A stretch of DNA of 64,000 nt, from the NCBI GenBank assembly GCA_033297205.1, contig MU859094.1:63801-127800 (forward strand). The letters are read 5' to 3'. Position 1 is the first letter of the stretch. Every line of letters begins with the position of its first letter. The notes beneath the pieces were generated by a model. The model saw only the letters and a list, made by a program, of their open reading frames with translations, was not told the origin of the DNA and did no database searches. Below are positions 10,069-22,500 of the stretch, in pieces. The translations under genes were made by a program, and so were the position numbers. This stretch comes from Pseudoneurospora amorphoporcata. Taxonomy: Eukaryota > Ascomycota > Sordariomycetes > Sordariales > Sordariaceae.

Positions 10069-12357
10069 CTACGACCTAGCAGCCTCGAGCTCCAGCTCCA
10101 ACTGTCTGATTCTCTCGCTCTGATCCTGCGGGCCGGGTCCGACCCTCTTCTTGAGGGTCTCAACCTCGGTGGCAAGATGGCTGATGATCTGGCTCTGGGC
10201 CTGGATCTTGTCGCTCTGGGCACCAATGATCCTGCTCTGCTGCTCAAGAAGCTCCGTGATCTGGGCGAGAGAGGCCTCGACAGATCCCACGGCCGACGAA
10301 GCGGCAGCGGCAGCAGGGAACTGTGTGGCAGAAGCAGGCGCAGGGGCCGCGGTGGTGGTCCTGACGGGCGAGGCAAGCTTCTGGACTGGGGTTTGGTAGG
10401 TCTTGGGGGAAGGCGTCTTGTCGGCCGCAGCGGGAGGAAGAGATGTTCGCAGGGAAATGGGGGCAGCAGCTCTAGGAGCAGGGCGCGAAACCTCCTCGAA
10501 AGGAGAGGACTCGCCCTCGCTTGGCTCGGCGTCTTCCTTATCCTGGAACTTGTTCGCAGCAGCGGACATGGAGGCCTTCTGGTCCGACACGCTCGGCGGG
10601 GGGGAACGGTCAGCAGGTGGGGGCGTAGACTCCCTCTTGGCCACGGGGGGCTGGGCGGGAGATGAGACGGCAGTAGGATGCTTGTAATCGGCGGGGACCT
10701 CCCTGGGCGCGGTACCCTCGTAGATGTTCTCCATGTCGATTTTGGCGGGGATGCCATCCTTGCCGTCGAACCACTCCTTGGCGGACACGGCGGGCTTGAG
10801 GCCGGTCGCGGGGGGGTAGATGTCGGACTGGAAAGTCTCGGCACGACGGGGGACGGTGAAGGAGATGGGCTCAATGTACTGATCGTTGACGGTCTTGTAC
10901 GCCCTCATGATTTCGTTCTCGTGCACGTTGACACCGCGGCGAGGCACAAAGGCGATACCTCTCTGGGGGTCGCCGGACTTGTACTCGGCCAGGAACTCCA
11001 ACTTGTCGTTCTCATACTCGAAATAACGGATGTTGCCATCACTGCGAACGTTAGCATACTATCGATAGTGCGTATATGGGGTTGCGACAAACTTACCCCT
11101 TGCCAGCAAGGTACAGGCAGTTAGAGCCGTCATCTACAGAACCACCGTTAGCTTCAGCGCATACAAGAGCCGCAACTCTTCAAGCAGTTGACTTACCCCA
11201 GAAAGGCATGCAGACACCAGAGATGGAGTCGAGCGAGGTGAAACCACCGATGGGGTCCTTCCTGCCAGGCTCCCACAGGGCAACCTGACGGTCGCTCATC
11301 CTGGAGAAACCAGTGGTAGCGATACGGTTGTGTTCGCCCAACCACACGGCGCGACTGTTCTTGGCGCCCTCGTGGCCCTGGTACTCGTGGACTGCGTTCT
11401 GCTGGCGCACATCCCACACGCGCAGCTTCTTGTCGCGAGAGGTGGTGACCAGCATGGTGCCGTTGGCGCTCCACGACAGAGACTGCACAATGTCGGGGTG
11501 CTTGAGGGTGATGGGGGCTTGGCCGGTCTCGACATCCCAAAACTTGACCGTCAGGTCGCCAGAGGTCGAGGCGAGGATGTTTTCGGCGGCGGGGTTGAAG
11601 AGGACATGGCCGACCTTTCTGTATTTGTGTAAGCGCAAGGCAAGCTTCTGTGTATTATTCCGGGTAGAGATGGTACCTGGTGTGGCCAGACAGCTTGCTG
11701 ACGGGTGAGACATCGGCTGGCTCTTCGGCGTCTGTGTAGAGGGTGAAGTTCTCGGGGACCTCCCAGATAAACACCTTGCCATCGTCCGAGGCAGAGGCAA
11801 TCAGGCGGTCGTTGAAGGGGTTCCTAAGAAGGAGCTTGGGTCAGACTATCTTGTCGGGTCGCTGTAGCGCGTGTGTAAGGAAGAGCATACCAGTCAGTGT
11901 CGAGGACGGCAGCGGTGTGGCCGCGGAACAGTGGTATTTGGTCGGGAAGCTTGCCGCGCTCGTTGAGGGGGATGACGGCGAAGGCGCCACCACCGCTGGA
12001 CTCCCAGTTGACGGCCAAGTACTCGGGGTTGGCCTAGGTTTGTAGACGAGACAAGGTCAGTATAAACGACCATGGAGGGCGTAGGTAGTGTCCAAGTAGA
12101 GCAGGTAGGTACCTTTATGAGGTTGGTGTCCCAGGCATTGTGACTGATGCGGAGGTTGTCATAGCAAAACTCCTTGCGCGTGGGCTTGCCAAAGACGTGT
12201 CCTGGCAGTCGCGGCTATCGTGTCAGTCGGTCTCTCTCCAGCTCGTCGCGGCTCCCATCGTGGATACGGCGCTACCTCCCGTCTGGAGCTAAAGGTATGA
12301 ATGCTAAGGGGGGATCGACATACGATACTTCGACGCTCTGACGAAACGGCCGGCCAT
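10069..12357 (-). CDS. crn1: Coronin (actin-binding WD40 protein)
   Basis: Seven minus-strand exons, 12324-12357, 12113-12201, 11891-12033, 11677-11823, 11197-11618, 11097-11133 and 10069-11041, join in frame to 614 aa. The protein opens with the coronin signature RFVRASKYRHVFG. WD40 repeats follow (SASDDGKVFIWEVP, STSGDLTVKFWD, TTSRDKKLRVWD, VALWEPG), forming a beta-propeller over residues ~1-390. The conserved post-propeller segment (FLAEYKSGDPQRGIAFVPRR) is next, then a disordered Pro/Ala/Ser linker. A C-terminal coiled coil (ITELLEQQSRIIGAQ, LATEVETLKKRV) ends the protein and would trimerise it. Coronin binds F-actin, tunes Arp2/3 and works at cortical patches. The 37-nt exon 6 is real by frame: it completes FW-DDGSNCLYLAGKG. 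No missing motif was noticed. Confidence 0.95.
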
Positions 12358-13425
12358 CGGGAGGGATCAAGGCAGTAAGCTGCTAGCTGGTAGCTAATAG
12401 GAATAAAAGGGAATAATGGTCTAAGGAGCGGGAGCTGTATTTCGCGTCTGTTGACTCGGGTGATTATGGATTACTGTATGAGGTAGTAGAGCTGAGATAG
12501 GGGGGGAGTTTGTTTTGGTGGTTGGAGTTTGGGGTACCTGCCCAGTAATAAACCAGGAGGTTAGAGGCGGGTACTTGACCGATACTTTGTTGGCCCTGCC
12601 TGCAGGCGGCGACTGTCTAGGCCATCCCGGACTGGCGCGGCTGAGACGACCCGTCCCTGATTCAGCTTGGCTTCGGCGCATGTTCCAGGGCAGCAGGTTG
12701 AGCTTTTTAGCCAGTCCACTTCCCCACTGCCCTGGGGCTCCAAACAGCCGGTCTCCGTGGTTCAACGTTCGATGGGCCAATTCACACGCCATCGCCAATT
12801 GGACTGCACTGCCGACAATGGATGAGATCCAACCATTTTGGACAGTCTGGACTTTGAAGCTCTAGGATGAACTAGGTTGTGCTTACTGCGAATGGCAGCT
12901 CTTCGCATGTCCTCGCATAGCTATCAGAAATCAAAAGGGTGAAGCATCATGTCGTATGGTGACTGGATACAAACAAACTCGAGAAAAGGGGTTAAGGGGA
13001 TCCATCATGTTGACACAGCACCATGCCGCGTAACTAGTCTAGATCACGTTACAGACAGAACGGTTTAAGAAACGGGAGTTGCGCATATTCAATCGTTGAG
13101 CAAAGTACGTAAACAGAGCTTCTGTAAACCACAGGAGAGTCTACAAGTAGTTGGAGTTATTGAAATGGATGTTCTTGAACCTTTTTCATCCAATGTTCAC
13201 AAATAGAAGTAAGTGACTAAGAATGTTCCAGGTTTGGTTGGTGCTTTTCTCTTGTTCCCATTTATCTATGGACACCATTACGGTCTGATCTAACCTTTCA
13301 TACAGAAAGCTGCTGGTCAGACTCTCAAGACATGGCGAAAGAGCAAAAAGAAAGATCATCAAAAAGAAAAATAACAAGAACTCATAAGCTCACGGTAGGT
13401 TCAGTTAAGCAAGAACATAAAAAAT
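12358..13425. other. Intergenic region upstream of coronin
   Basis: About 1.1 kb with the coronin promoter at its left end and the tRNA-Val terminator (T6 on the minus strand) at its right end. Overlapping short ORFs on both strands at 12420-12865 have no homology I recognise. Confidence 0.4.
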
Positions 13426-13513
13426 TAGTCGTACTGGGGATCGAACCCAGAACCTTCTCGGATCAGATTCAACTAATGTGAACGAGAAATCATAACCATT
13501 AGACCATACGACT
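13426..13513 (-). tRNA. tRNA-Val (CAC) with a 15-nt intron
   Basis: On the minus strand the sequence folds as a complete cloverleaf. It has a 7-bp acceptor (AGTCGTA/TACGACT), a 3-bp D stem, an anticodon stem TCTCG/CGAGA, a 5-nt variable loop, and a T arm CTGGG-TTCGATC-CCCAG, followed by discriminator A. The anticodon loop starts TTCACA, giving CAC. A ~15-nt intron (about 13462-13476) sits at the standard 37/38 position and contains TGAA, which can pair with the anticodon-loop TTCA. A T6 run follows as the Pol III terminator. The CAC reading depends on where the intron is placed. Confidence 0.85.
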
Positions 13514-14007
13514 TTGTTGAAGATGAGCTTCAGATTAGCGTCTTATGAAAGTCAGCTTGCCGCAAAGCGAGGGACGGGACAGGATCCCGTACGTGAAGCT
13601 GTAAGCAAAGCTAGAACAAAAGGAACGCAGTTAGGATAGGCACTCCTCTCCAATCGAAGAGTTGCAATTAAAAGCCCGGGTGGAACGCTTCGACATGATC
13701 CGTTCTTAAGTTGTTCTTGACCATCTTTCTTCGAAAGGGGGCAAGTAAACAAATGTTTCTTGTTCCGAGTCCGCAGCTCACGCAATGCCAAGGTGGCCCA
13801 AGCTCCCTCAAACAGTCCTAATTCGGTGACGACACTGACCGATCTCGACAAGTGCCACTACGATTTTGCATCTGGAGACAAGCTTCGCAACAACCACCAA
13901 CATGAAGAATTGACAATTGTAAAAAGCGGCTCGTGCCGCCTCATGGTCCTCAACGAATAACAATATCATTTTCAGATCCGAAACCTATAACAACAGCGCA
14001 TATCAAA
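13514..14007. other. Intergenic region before the sirtuin gene
   Basis: This carries the tRNA-Val upstream flank and the promoter and 5' leader of the sirtuin gene. The sirtuin reading frame is open upstream to about 13933 but without an ATG. No other gene is seen. Confidence 0.4.
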
Positions 14008-15285
14008 ATGTCCTCCCTCGTGACAACAGCAGCCGGCACCCTCCGAATGCGGATTCCCTACCGGGAGCTTCCTCCCCCAACCACCATCATTCCCGCCACC
14101 GCCACGACCCTCCCCGGCGCCGTCGCCGCTCTCAAGTCATTCCTCACCACCCCTCCTCCGGCGTCCCATCTACCCGATCGAACCGTCATCCTCACCGGCG
14201 CCGGTCTTTCCGTGGCCAGCGGCTTAGCCGACTACCGCGGGGTCAACGGCACGTACCGGGTCAACAAGAGCTACAAGCCGATTTTCCACCACGAGTTCCT
14301 CGCCAGCCACGAGACGAGGCAGCGATACTGGGCGCGGAGCTACATCGGATGGAGGGGTTTGGGACGGGCCGGGCCGAACCCGGGACATCACGCGATCCGG
14401 GACCTGGGGGACCTGCTCGCCCGGCGCTACGGCAGCGGCGGAGGTGACCAAAGCAACAAGGGCATCACGGGCGTGATCACGCAGAACGTGGATTCCTTCC
14501 ACAAGATGAGCCATCCGGAAATACGAACCGTCGAATTGCACGGGAGTCTAGCCTCGGTTGTTTGTACGTCGTGCCAGAACCAGTTCCCAAGAGACGAGTA
14601 TCAGACCACGCTGGCGAGGCTCAATCCCATCTGGGCCGATTTCCTTGGCGAGGCGCTGGCGTCGGGAGCGCTGGAGACGGAGGACATTGAGGAACGAAAC
14701 AAGAGGGGTATCAAGATGAACCCGGATGGCGATGTGGACCTGGCCGAGGCACCTTATACCACCTTTCGCTACCCAGCATGTCCGTCTTGTTTGAAGGAGC
14801 CGCCGCGCCTCGCAGATGGTACCAAGACATGGGTGGAGATTGACAAGGATGGGGCCTGGATACCGTCCAGTACTGCGGGAGTTCTGAAGCCGGCAGTGAT
14901 CATGTTTGGAGAGAGCATAAGCGCCGAGGTCAAGCGCGAGGCGGAAGAGGCCATCGACAACGCCGGACGAATGCTCATCCTGGGCACCTCCCTCGCGACC
15001 TACTCGGCCTGGCGGCTGGCACAGAGGGCTAAGCTCCGAGGAATGCCCATTGCCATTGTGAGCATCGGTGGTGTGAGGCGCGAAGACATGTTCTTTGAAG
15101 ATCTGGACCCTAAAATGGCCGGTCCTCATGGGGTTAGAGTGGAGATGGCTACTGAAAAGCTATTACCGGCGCTCGTGGAGGAGCTCAAGAGTTCTAATGG
15201 ACCTGGAGCCATGGTGACCGAAGTACCTATTGGTACGGCGTTTACGAGCGGGTCCCCTAACGGGCGCCCATCTTTAATAGAATAA
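14008..15285 (+). CDS. Sirtuin, NAD-dependent protein deacylase (SIRT4-like)
   Basis: Single-exon gene of 425 codons from the ATG at 14008 (ATCAAAATGTCC). Sirtuin motifs appear in order: GAGLSVASGLADYRG (NAD loop, about residues 76-90), ITQNVDSFH, and LHGS with the catalytic His, then a zinc site CTSC ... CPSC. VIMFGE, ILGTS and VSIGG complete the Rossmann fold. Sirtuins remove acyl groups from lysine using NAD, yielding nicotinamide and O-acyl-ADP-ribose. The TQNVD-H motif and the spacing resemble the mitochondrial SIRT4-type class. The N-terminus (SLVTTAAGTLRMRIPYR) is basic and free of acidic residues, compatible with mitochondrial import, though weak as a presequence. An ~80-residue insertion between the zinc cysteine pairs is larger than usual. 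The stop codon lies only 16 nt from the convergent neighbour's stop. Confidence 0.9.
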   Translation: MSSLVTTAAGTLRMRIPYRELPPPTTIIPATATTLPGAVAALKSFLTTPPPASHLPDRTVILTGAGLSVASGLADYRGVNGTYRVNKSYKPIFHHEFLASHETRQRYWARSYIGWRGLGRAGPNPGHHAIRDLGDLLARRYGSGGGDQSNKGITGVITQNVDSFHKMSHPEIRTVELHGSLASVVCTSCQNQFPRDEYQTTLARLNPIWADFLGEALASGALETEDIEERNKRGIKMNPDGDVDLAEAPYTTFRYPACPSCLKEPPRLADGTKTWVEIDKDGAWIPSSTAGVLKPAVIMFGESISAEVKREAEEAIDNAGRMLILGTSLATYSAWRLAQRAKLRGMPIAIVSIGGVRREDMFFEDLDPKMAGPHGVRVEMATEKLLPALVEELKSSNGPGAMVTEVPIGTAFTSGSPNGRPSLIE

Positions 15286-15301
15286 TAGAGGTCTTGTCGA
15301 T

Positions 15302-16015
15302 TTAGAAGAAGGCGCCCTTGAGGGCTGCGGGCGCAATCTTGGGCTTTGTCTCCGTCCCGGTCTCAGTCTGTGTTTGGGGCTGTTCCTTTGCAGGCTCTGG
15401 CTTCGCTTGCTGAGCAGGTTTCGGTGCCTTTTGTTGCTTTGCCTTGTGCATGATCTCTTCGCGCTCAATCTCCCTGAGGACTGTTACGAGATTATGGGTG
15501 TCAGCCGGTGTTTTCCGTTTCACAGTTTCATCTGACTCGAACAAACCTTCATCCCAAGCAGCCTCCCTCTCGGGATCGCCAGTGCCCAGCACCTTTTCAA
15601 CATCCACGTCTTCGCCCTTCTGTATCCTCTCGACCACCTCGCGCAGGGTATTAATGCGGACATCGGTCTGGCGCGAAAAAGCCGCAAAATCCTTCTTGAG
15701 CGAAATCATCTGGATAGCCATGGACCCAATCATTAGAAAAATGATGATAAAGAAGGTCGCCGGGTTCCACTCGTTCGACTTGGGCATCTTGGTGTGGTGG
15801 ATGGAGTCATGGCCGGATCGCATGAACTTGGGAACCAGCGACTTCCAAAAGGAGGCTTTGGCGACTCTGGGGACGATTACATCCGGGGTGCCGCTCGCAG
15901 TGCGGATCGAGGTCGAGAATGAAGCCCGAAGGACTGTTGAGGGCAGTTGACGACGATGGAGCAAGGCAGCATGCGCATTGCGCCCAAGGCGCTGAGGAAG
16001 AGCCGTTCCGTGCAT
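15302..16015 (-). CDS. Small mitochondrial membrane protein of unknown function, 237 aa
   Basis: One exon on the minus strand from the ATG at 16015 (CTAACATGCAC). The frame stays open upstream but the extension is unlikely. The first ~60 residues are rich in Arg, Ala, Ser and His with almost no acidic residues, and contain a RASFSTSIRTAS cleavage-like region, a typical mitochondrial presequence. A single hydrophobic helix follows (FFIIIFLMIGSMAIQMISL, about residues 95-113). Next comes a coiled coil (FAAFSRQTDVRINTLREVVERI) and a Lys/Pro/Gln-rich tail. The layout suggests an inner-membrane protein with a soluble helical domain. I do not recognise the family with certainty; similar fungus-specific proteins are annotated only as domains of unknown function. 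It converges on the sirtuin gene with 16 nt between stops. Confidence 0.7.
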   Translation of the reverse strand: MHGTALPQRLGRNAHAALLHRRQLPSTVLRASFSTSIRTASGTPDVIVPRVAKASFWKSLVPKFMRSGHDSIHHTKMPKSNEWNPATFFIIIFLMIGSMAIQMISLKKDFAAFSRQTDVRINTLREVVERIQKGEDVDVEKVLGTGDPEREAAWDEGLFESDETVKRKTPADTHNLVTVLREIEREEIMHKAKQQKAPKPAQQAKPEPAKEQPQTQTETGTETKPKIAPAALKGAFF

Positions 16016-16578
16016 GTTAGCGATTGAATGATGTCGAGTGGTTCTAAATGGGAATAGGGTGGCTGTTGAAGCCTTTGTGGGATTAAGACGGATCGGGACA
16101 GTTGTGCAAGTCAAGTGTTGCTGAAGAGAGACTGAAGAGCAAAATTGAGAAGACTGGAAGCTTCGTTCTTGGGCAAAGTGACGGACGTCCCGCTCGGCAG
16201 GCAACGGTGGGGTCTTGTGTCTGCTGACTGGCCAATGCGCCCCACGTTGCCGGCGTCCTGTCTTCAGCAGCAAGGTACGTACCCTTCGTACCTTGCCGTG
16301 CTTGCATTGCAGTTGCCCGGGCAACTTGGTTGAATCTTTAATGCGACCAAGTCAACATGCCGCTAACAAGGGTTCTTCCCCGGGGGAGCTCTATTCTTGG
16401 GCACCGATTCGCGATCCACCTTACCGTCTGCTTCCACTTTGATTTACACAAGCATACAATTCAACCATACTTGATGCGTTGCACTCTTTTCCCGTCTTTT
16501 GGATAGTGTCCCTATAAGGCGATGACATGATTAGGAATCAGCCCATTAGACCTTCTTTCTCTACATTACGACAGCTTC
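16016..16578. other. Divergent promoter region
   Basis: This separates the small mitochondrial protein gene (-) from separase (+). No conserved motif is obvious and short ORFs here are not convincing. Confidence 0.4.
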
Positions 16579-19500
16579 ATGGATACGACGCACTCCCAAG
16601 CTGACGCCGTGCGCAGCGCCGTCTCTTCAGTGACAACGTGTACGCCCACCATCACAGCGCTTCTCAAGAGCCTGCTCTTACCCAAAGACGATGCCACGGC
16701 CGCGTCAGAAACAGCAACAACAACAACAACAACAAAGACAGCATCAACAGCGAGACCACGATCGAGATCAAACAACACGACCAACAAAAAGAAAGACGAT
16801 GGACTCTCGCCCAAGGAAAAGGCAACATTGGCCACCCACGTCGTCAACGGAACCCTTCGCGCCCTGAGCGACTATGCAAAGAACCCACCAACTACTGCGA
16901 GACCACCAACGCCCACCAAGCGGCCAGCGGCCCAAGAGGAGGAATTATCAAGGTCAGCCACGACGAGAAACCCGCTGCAACGATGTAGCTCTACAAACTC
17001 GACACCGCTATCTCCCCTACAGCCACGCGCCCTTAACAGGGTCACCACTTCTCCGGCCCTCTCCAAGCGCTCTCTTTCGCCAGCCAGAGCCCCGAAACAT
17101 GACATGAACCTCCTCGCCACGGTCGAATGCGCTCGTGTTGCTTTGGGCACCCTGCGCCAGTTACACACGTCCAGCAAGCTCACGCTCCCAGAGCTACAAC
17201 TCGAGACCGGCATGTCTTCTCTAATCGCCAGGTTGATCACACTAGGACTACACGATCAAGCTCTCAAGGAATTGCGCATCTTGAAGAAGAGATTGGAAAC
17301 ACCGTCTAGTTCAACAACAACAACAACAACGACGACAAAGAAACCGACCAAGACGACTGCTACCGAACCATCCAAGACGGCGGCGCAAGTGTATACCGAG
17401 ATGCTCGATTTTGGCCAAGTGAGATCTTCAGGGCCAGCCCTTGCTCTCGTCATTACTACACAGATACAGGCGTTGCGCCTCCTATCCGCAAATAAAAAGC
17501 CAAATGCGATCGAGGCCATCATCCCGCTATTACGACAAGACCATAGCTCATCACCCACTTCCCTCCTCCTACGGTCGGCAACTGAAAAGGGCGCCGATGT
17601 TGCCAAGATTGCCCGCCAGATGGAAACTCTGGCTCAATGCATGATTTCCTTGACCCCCAGCGCATCCAGCAAGGACGACACGCTCAGCATAGAACCGCGG
17701 CTTAGTATCTCCCCGGTATCTGCCATTGAGCTGCAGGCCTTTGCTTTGGAGACGAGATTGCAATGGTGGAAGGTTGCCAAACATAACGGTGATGCGGAAA
17801 AGGACATCATCATGCCTCTTTCTCGGTATATGGGCGCATTTGTCCGTCGCAGCCAAGAGAGTGGGCGCTCTTGTTATGCCACTTGCCTCTCAGTCTTTAC
17901 TAGGGTTCGCTCTCAGCTCGATACCTACGGAGCACCACTCTCCGAGGCTTCACGAACACCTCTTTCTCAGATCTACCAGGTTTTAGCGGTTCTGGCACGA
18001 GAGGCAGGAAAGTTGGCAGATGCGGTTTCTTGGGCGGCGAAGCTCAAAGACGGGATCGATCCAAAGGTGGACTCCGTCGCCAAGATATGCTCCATCTCGG
18101 CGCAACTGTTGTCCCTCCAGTTGAAGGACCCGGTAAAGTACTGTCATGATAACCAACTTCTTGTGGAGGTGGTCGCTGGTCTCTCAGGCCCCCTCAGGGG
18201 TGATTCCAGCGACCTTGATGAACTACTCAACAACGTCTGCTCAGTCCGGAGAGCAGCGATGCAGCTTCTTCTTTCCCTGATCAAAAAAGAGAATGATGGG
18301 TTTGCTGATTTTACTTCCAATTGCCGAGAATCTCTAGAATCTTTCGTCCTTCAATGTCCTCGTTTCTGTTTACGATGGCTCGGTAAACCCCCGGAGCCCA
18401 AGAGCAGCACCAAGGACTACCTCAGATACGAACAACGCCGTCAACTACTCCTACAGTCTATACAACATACCCTCGATTCATCATTCATCATTGTCAAGAC
18501 CCGCCTCGAAGAGAAGAGGCTGGCCTGGGATTTTATGGATTCGATTCTCAACGACTGTCTTTTGCTCTTGGAATACATAGGAGACATGGGCGCTGCCGGC
18601 TCGCAGAGCATGTACCATGTCAAGATTTCGCACTTTTACTATCTACAGTATAATGTATTACGTCAACAAGCTACCGACCCCAAGGATGCAGCGCCCCTAC
18701 GAGCTCTCCGTCGCTCGATCGATTGCGTGAAGCACAGGTCGACAGCAGAGAAAGACAAGGCGCAGCTCATCCTGAAGTTGGAACGGATGGCCGAGCTGGC
18801 TCGGACGTTGGGCAGGAGTGAGCAGGCTCTCGCCACGCTACAGACCATCAGAACGAGCATGTTGGATGATGGGATCCTCGCAAGTGTTGCTGGCGCACTA
18901 GCGACAGACTCACCCCTTATTGTGTGGCAAAGAGACGAGAAGGCCGAGACTTTGTCCCGTGCCCTTGTTGCTATCGCGAAGATGGAGCATGTCTTCATGG
19001 ACTGGACAGTGGATCTGCCAGAAGCTGAACAAGCTGCTGGACTCGAACACCGGCTGCACTACATTCTGCTGGGTGGTAATCCAACTATGAGTGGCAGGAA
19101 GAGGGAGGAAGAGATCACCCTTGAGCACCCGGTTGTGGATGCCTTGCTCCGTATCTATATCCCGACACGGTATCCTATACGGAGACTTAGAGTTCTTTTG
19201 GCGCTCCTGAGCTCTGCCATTGGAAACCAGCGCAAGGTGCCCGAGTTGCTTGCTATCACTAGGGATGCTACGCAGGTAGAACCGGATAACCTGGGTGAAG
19301 ATGCTGGACTAGCTCGCTTTGTGCCACATATGGGAGCCTTTTATCATTCTATCACAGCATTGTCGGATGGGTACTCTGATCTTGGCGCGGTTCAGCGATG
19401 TCTTGAGACGTGGAAGTCGATCGTCAAGTCTTGCCAGACCAAAACGGACGTGGAACGGTCAATCGACGATATCCCTTGCCTTTTGGATCACCTGCAGGCC

Positions 19501-22500
19501 ATGGCTGACTTTTTGCGGTTGAGCGGTCACGATAACATGGTAGCTATGGTCCTGGAACTGACGACGGATATTGCCAAACTAGCAGACGGCCCCAGGCTAG
19601 AAGATATCATCCAGCATGCCTCAACACTGGCTTTGCAATATACCAACCTCGGACAATCCATCAAAGCTGAGCAGGCCTTCACCGAAACACTGCAGTATCT
19701 GAAGAAGCAGGCTGACTTGCCCGGTGACGCGGTTGCCACCTTCCACCTCTCGTGGACAGAACACTTCATCGCTGTCGGTGATCTCACTCAAGCAGAATAC
19801 CATCTCTCCCAGGCCCGAGCTGCAGTCGAGGCTGAAGCAGTTCCAGGAAAGGTCTCCCGTGCTCGGCGGAAATATCTGGTGGCCTATGCTTCCTATCTGC
19901 ATTCTCTCGTCACTCAGGAACGGGGTGAATCTCATCATGCGCTAGTCTACGCTAGAGAAAGCGTTCGCTGCATCTTCCAGGACTGGGTCAAGGTCGAACA
20001 ACAATTAGCAGCAGCGAAATCATCCGCCCGTTCCTCAACCGACGACTCAGATATGTTCAACACCGACGACGCCACCTGCGACCTTTCGGCTACCGGCAAA
20101 GAGACGCCCTACCTGGGACCCGAGTCGTGGAAACTCGCCCTTACTTTGTACCGAAACACTCTGCGCTTGTCGTCCATCTACGCGCACCTGGGCATGTTCC
20201 AGGAGACGATGTACTACGCGGAGCAGGCACAGAAGATCGCCAACAGCGCCAACTCGGAGATTCTCAAGGCTGGCTGCGCCACCTGGATGGGCTCGGTGTA
20301 CGTCAAGGCGACGAACATCCCCAAGGCCATGGAGATGTTGCAGGAGGCGGCTAATCTGCTGCCGGAGGAAAGTAATTCGTATTCTTCGGCCGTGCTTGCT
20401 TGCCAGATTGGGGCTATGTGCCTGGATCTGAAGAGCTTTGAGGGTGCCGAGGCGATGATTGGGAGGGCAGAGGCGATTTGGGAGACGTTGATGGAGGTTA
20501 GTGCCGCTGCGTCGGTGTCGGTTGCTGGGGAGAAGGCGGAGGGTGAGGAGAAGGGGATGGCTATGAAGGGGATCAAAGGACCTGGGGGTGTGCGACAACC
20601 ACCGAAACCGGTGAAGACTGTTCATTCGAGACCTGGGCTTGTGGCGAGACCAAAGACGGCGGCACCTGTTTCGGCCCCTCAGCCTGTTGAGGATGCGCAG
20701 CTGTCGAAACTCAGAGCGGCGATTATGGTGCAAAAGGCTACGGCGAAGTTGGCAAAGAAGGATTGGAATTCGGCTTTGGCAATGCTTGATGGTGTCAAAA
20801 CGCGGTCCAAGAAGTCGCTGTCTGCGATCATTTCGGACGAGCAGATGATCATGGCGTCCTGTTTGCTGGGCATGAGCATGGAGCAGATGGCCCACGATCC
20901 GGTCTTTTCGGTCATCCACGACTCCACCATTTCATATCCTGCTGTTTCTGATTCCCATGGAAAGGATAGGGTTTCCGGTGGTCACCAAGCTGTTCTTCAG
21001 GAGAGAAAGCGGGCTGCCACTAAGGATACCACAGATCAGGAAAAGGCAGAGTACGTGGATAACCTACGGCAAGCGCAGCAATCTCTTCTGGAGGCCCATG
21101 CCGTGGCTACCGTCTGCGGCGACTCAAGTCTCATTCACAAGATCTCTGTGATGCTGCAGAACGTCGGTCTCCTGCTTTCCGCTACGGCATCATCTGGGAA
21201 GGCCAGGGCATCCGCCCCTTCTGGCCATACTGCCTACTCCGTCGAGCTGGGTCGTAACCTCACATGGCGCAGGGAACGCAAAGCTCTCACGTTGGAGAAG
21301 AATGGACCCAAGACCGATGCGTATAGCTGGCCTAATTTCACGGACTTGCCTGTTGAGCCCATGGGTCGGATGAGTTTGGGTTTCTCGCTGGACCTGCAGA
21401 AGTTCCAGAGAGACTACATCGACATTATCCCCAAGCCTTGGAGCGTGGTGTCTATCTCACTGAGCGACAACAAGCACGATCTGTGCATTACCAAGCTACA
21501 GGCAGGTTGCACACCGTTCGTCCTCCGACTGCCACTTGATCGTGCCAGTTCGCGCGACGCAGACAACGAGGTGTTCAACTACCAGCAGGGAAGGGCTGAG
21601 TTGCTGGAGATTATTCGCTTGGCCAACGAAACTTGCCATGACGCCAGAGATTTCTCTGTCAAGGGCGCCAAGACTGCTTGGTGGGCGGACCGCGAGGCGC
21701 TGGATAATCGCATGAAGGATCTGTTGACGAATATTGAGCAGATCTGGCTCGGCGGTTTCCGGGGAATTTTCAGCCAGCACCAGACTCAAGGCGGCAAGCG
21801 GAACGAGTTGATGAACAAGTTTGGCGCAACGTTCGAAAACATGCTGGACAAGTATCTCCCCAGCCGGAGGCAGGTGCACCATCGCGGGAAGAATGCTGCT
21901 GGCGGCGGTCAGGAGCCGCGGTCAGAGAAAGTTACTGTTGATCCTCGCATCCTGGAACTCTTCATCGGTCTCGGTAATAATGCCAGCGACCAACAAAACG
22001 TTGACCTGGACGAGGAACTCACCGACCTGCTCTACTTCGTCGTCGACATCCTCCAGTTCCACGGCGAGCGCAACGCCTACGACGAGATCGACTTTGACTC
22101 CATGGTCGTCGAAATGCTGGACGCCCTGCACGCCTATCACGCGGCTGTCAACGAACTCGACGGGGGCAGCGACGAGCACGCCCACACCATCCTCATGCTC
22201 GACAAGGCTCTGCACGTCTTTCCCTGGGAATCCCTCCCGTGCCTGCAAAACCTGGCCGTATCCCGCATGCCTAGTTTGGGCTGTCTCCGCCGCACCATCC
22301 TGGACATGAAGCCCTCTCGTCCCTCGCACCCGGCCAAGGAAGAAGACGGCGACTCGATAATGTTGGACGCCGATTCCATTCCCACTGGGACTGTATCAAC
22401 CCTCCCGCAAGGCCACCACGCCTCCTCCACTGGCGGCACTTACATCCTCAACCCCTCCTCCGACCTACTCACCACCCAGAAGACCTTCGCCCCCCTTCTT

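Noticed and set aside
12421..12865. Mirror ORFs on both strands upstream of coronin
   Set aside because: Both frames are open by chance in GC-rich DNA; neither has motifs or splice partners.
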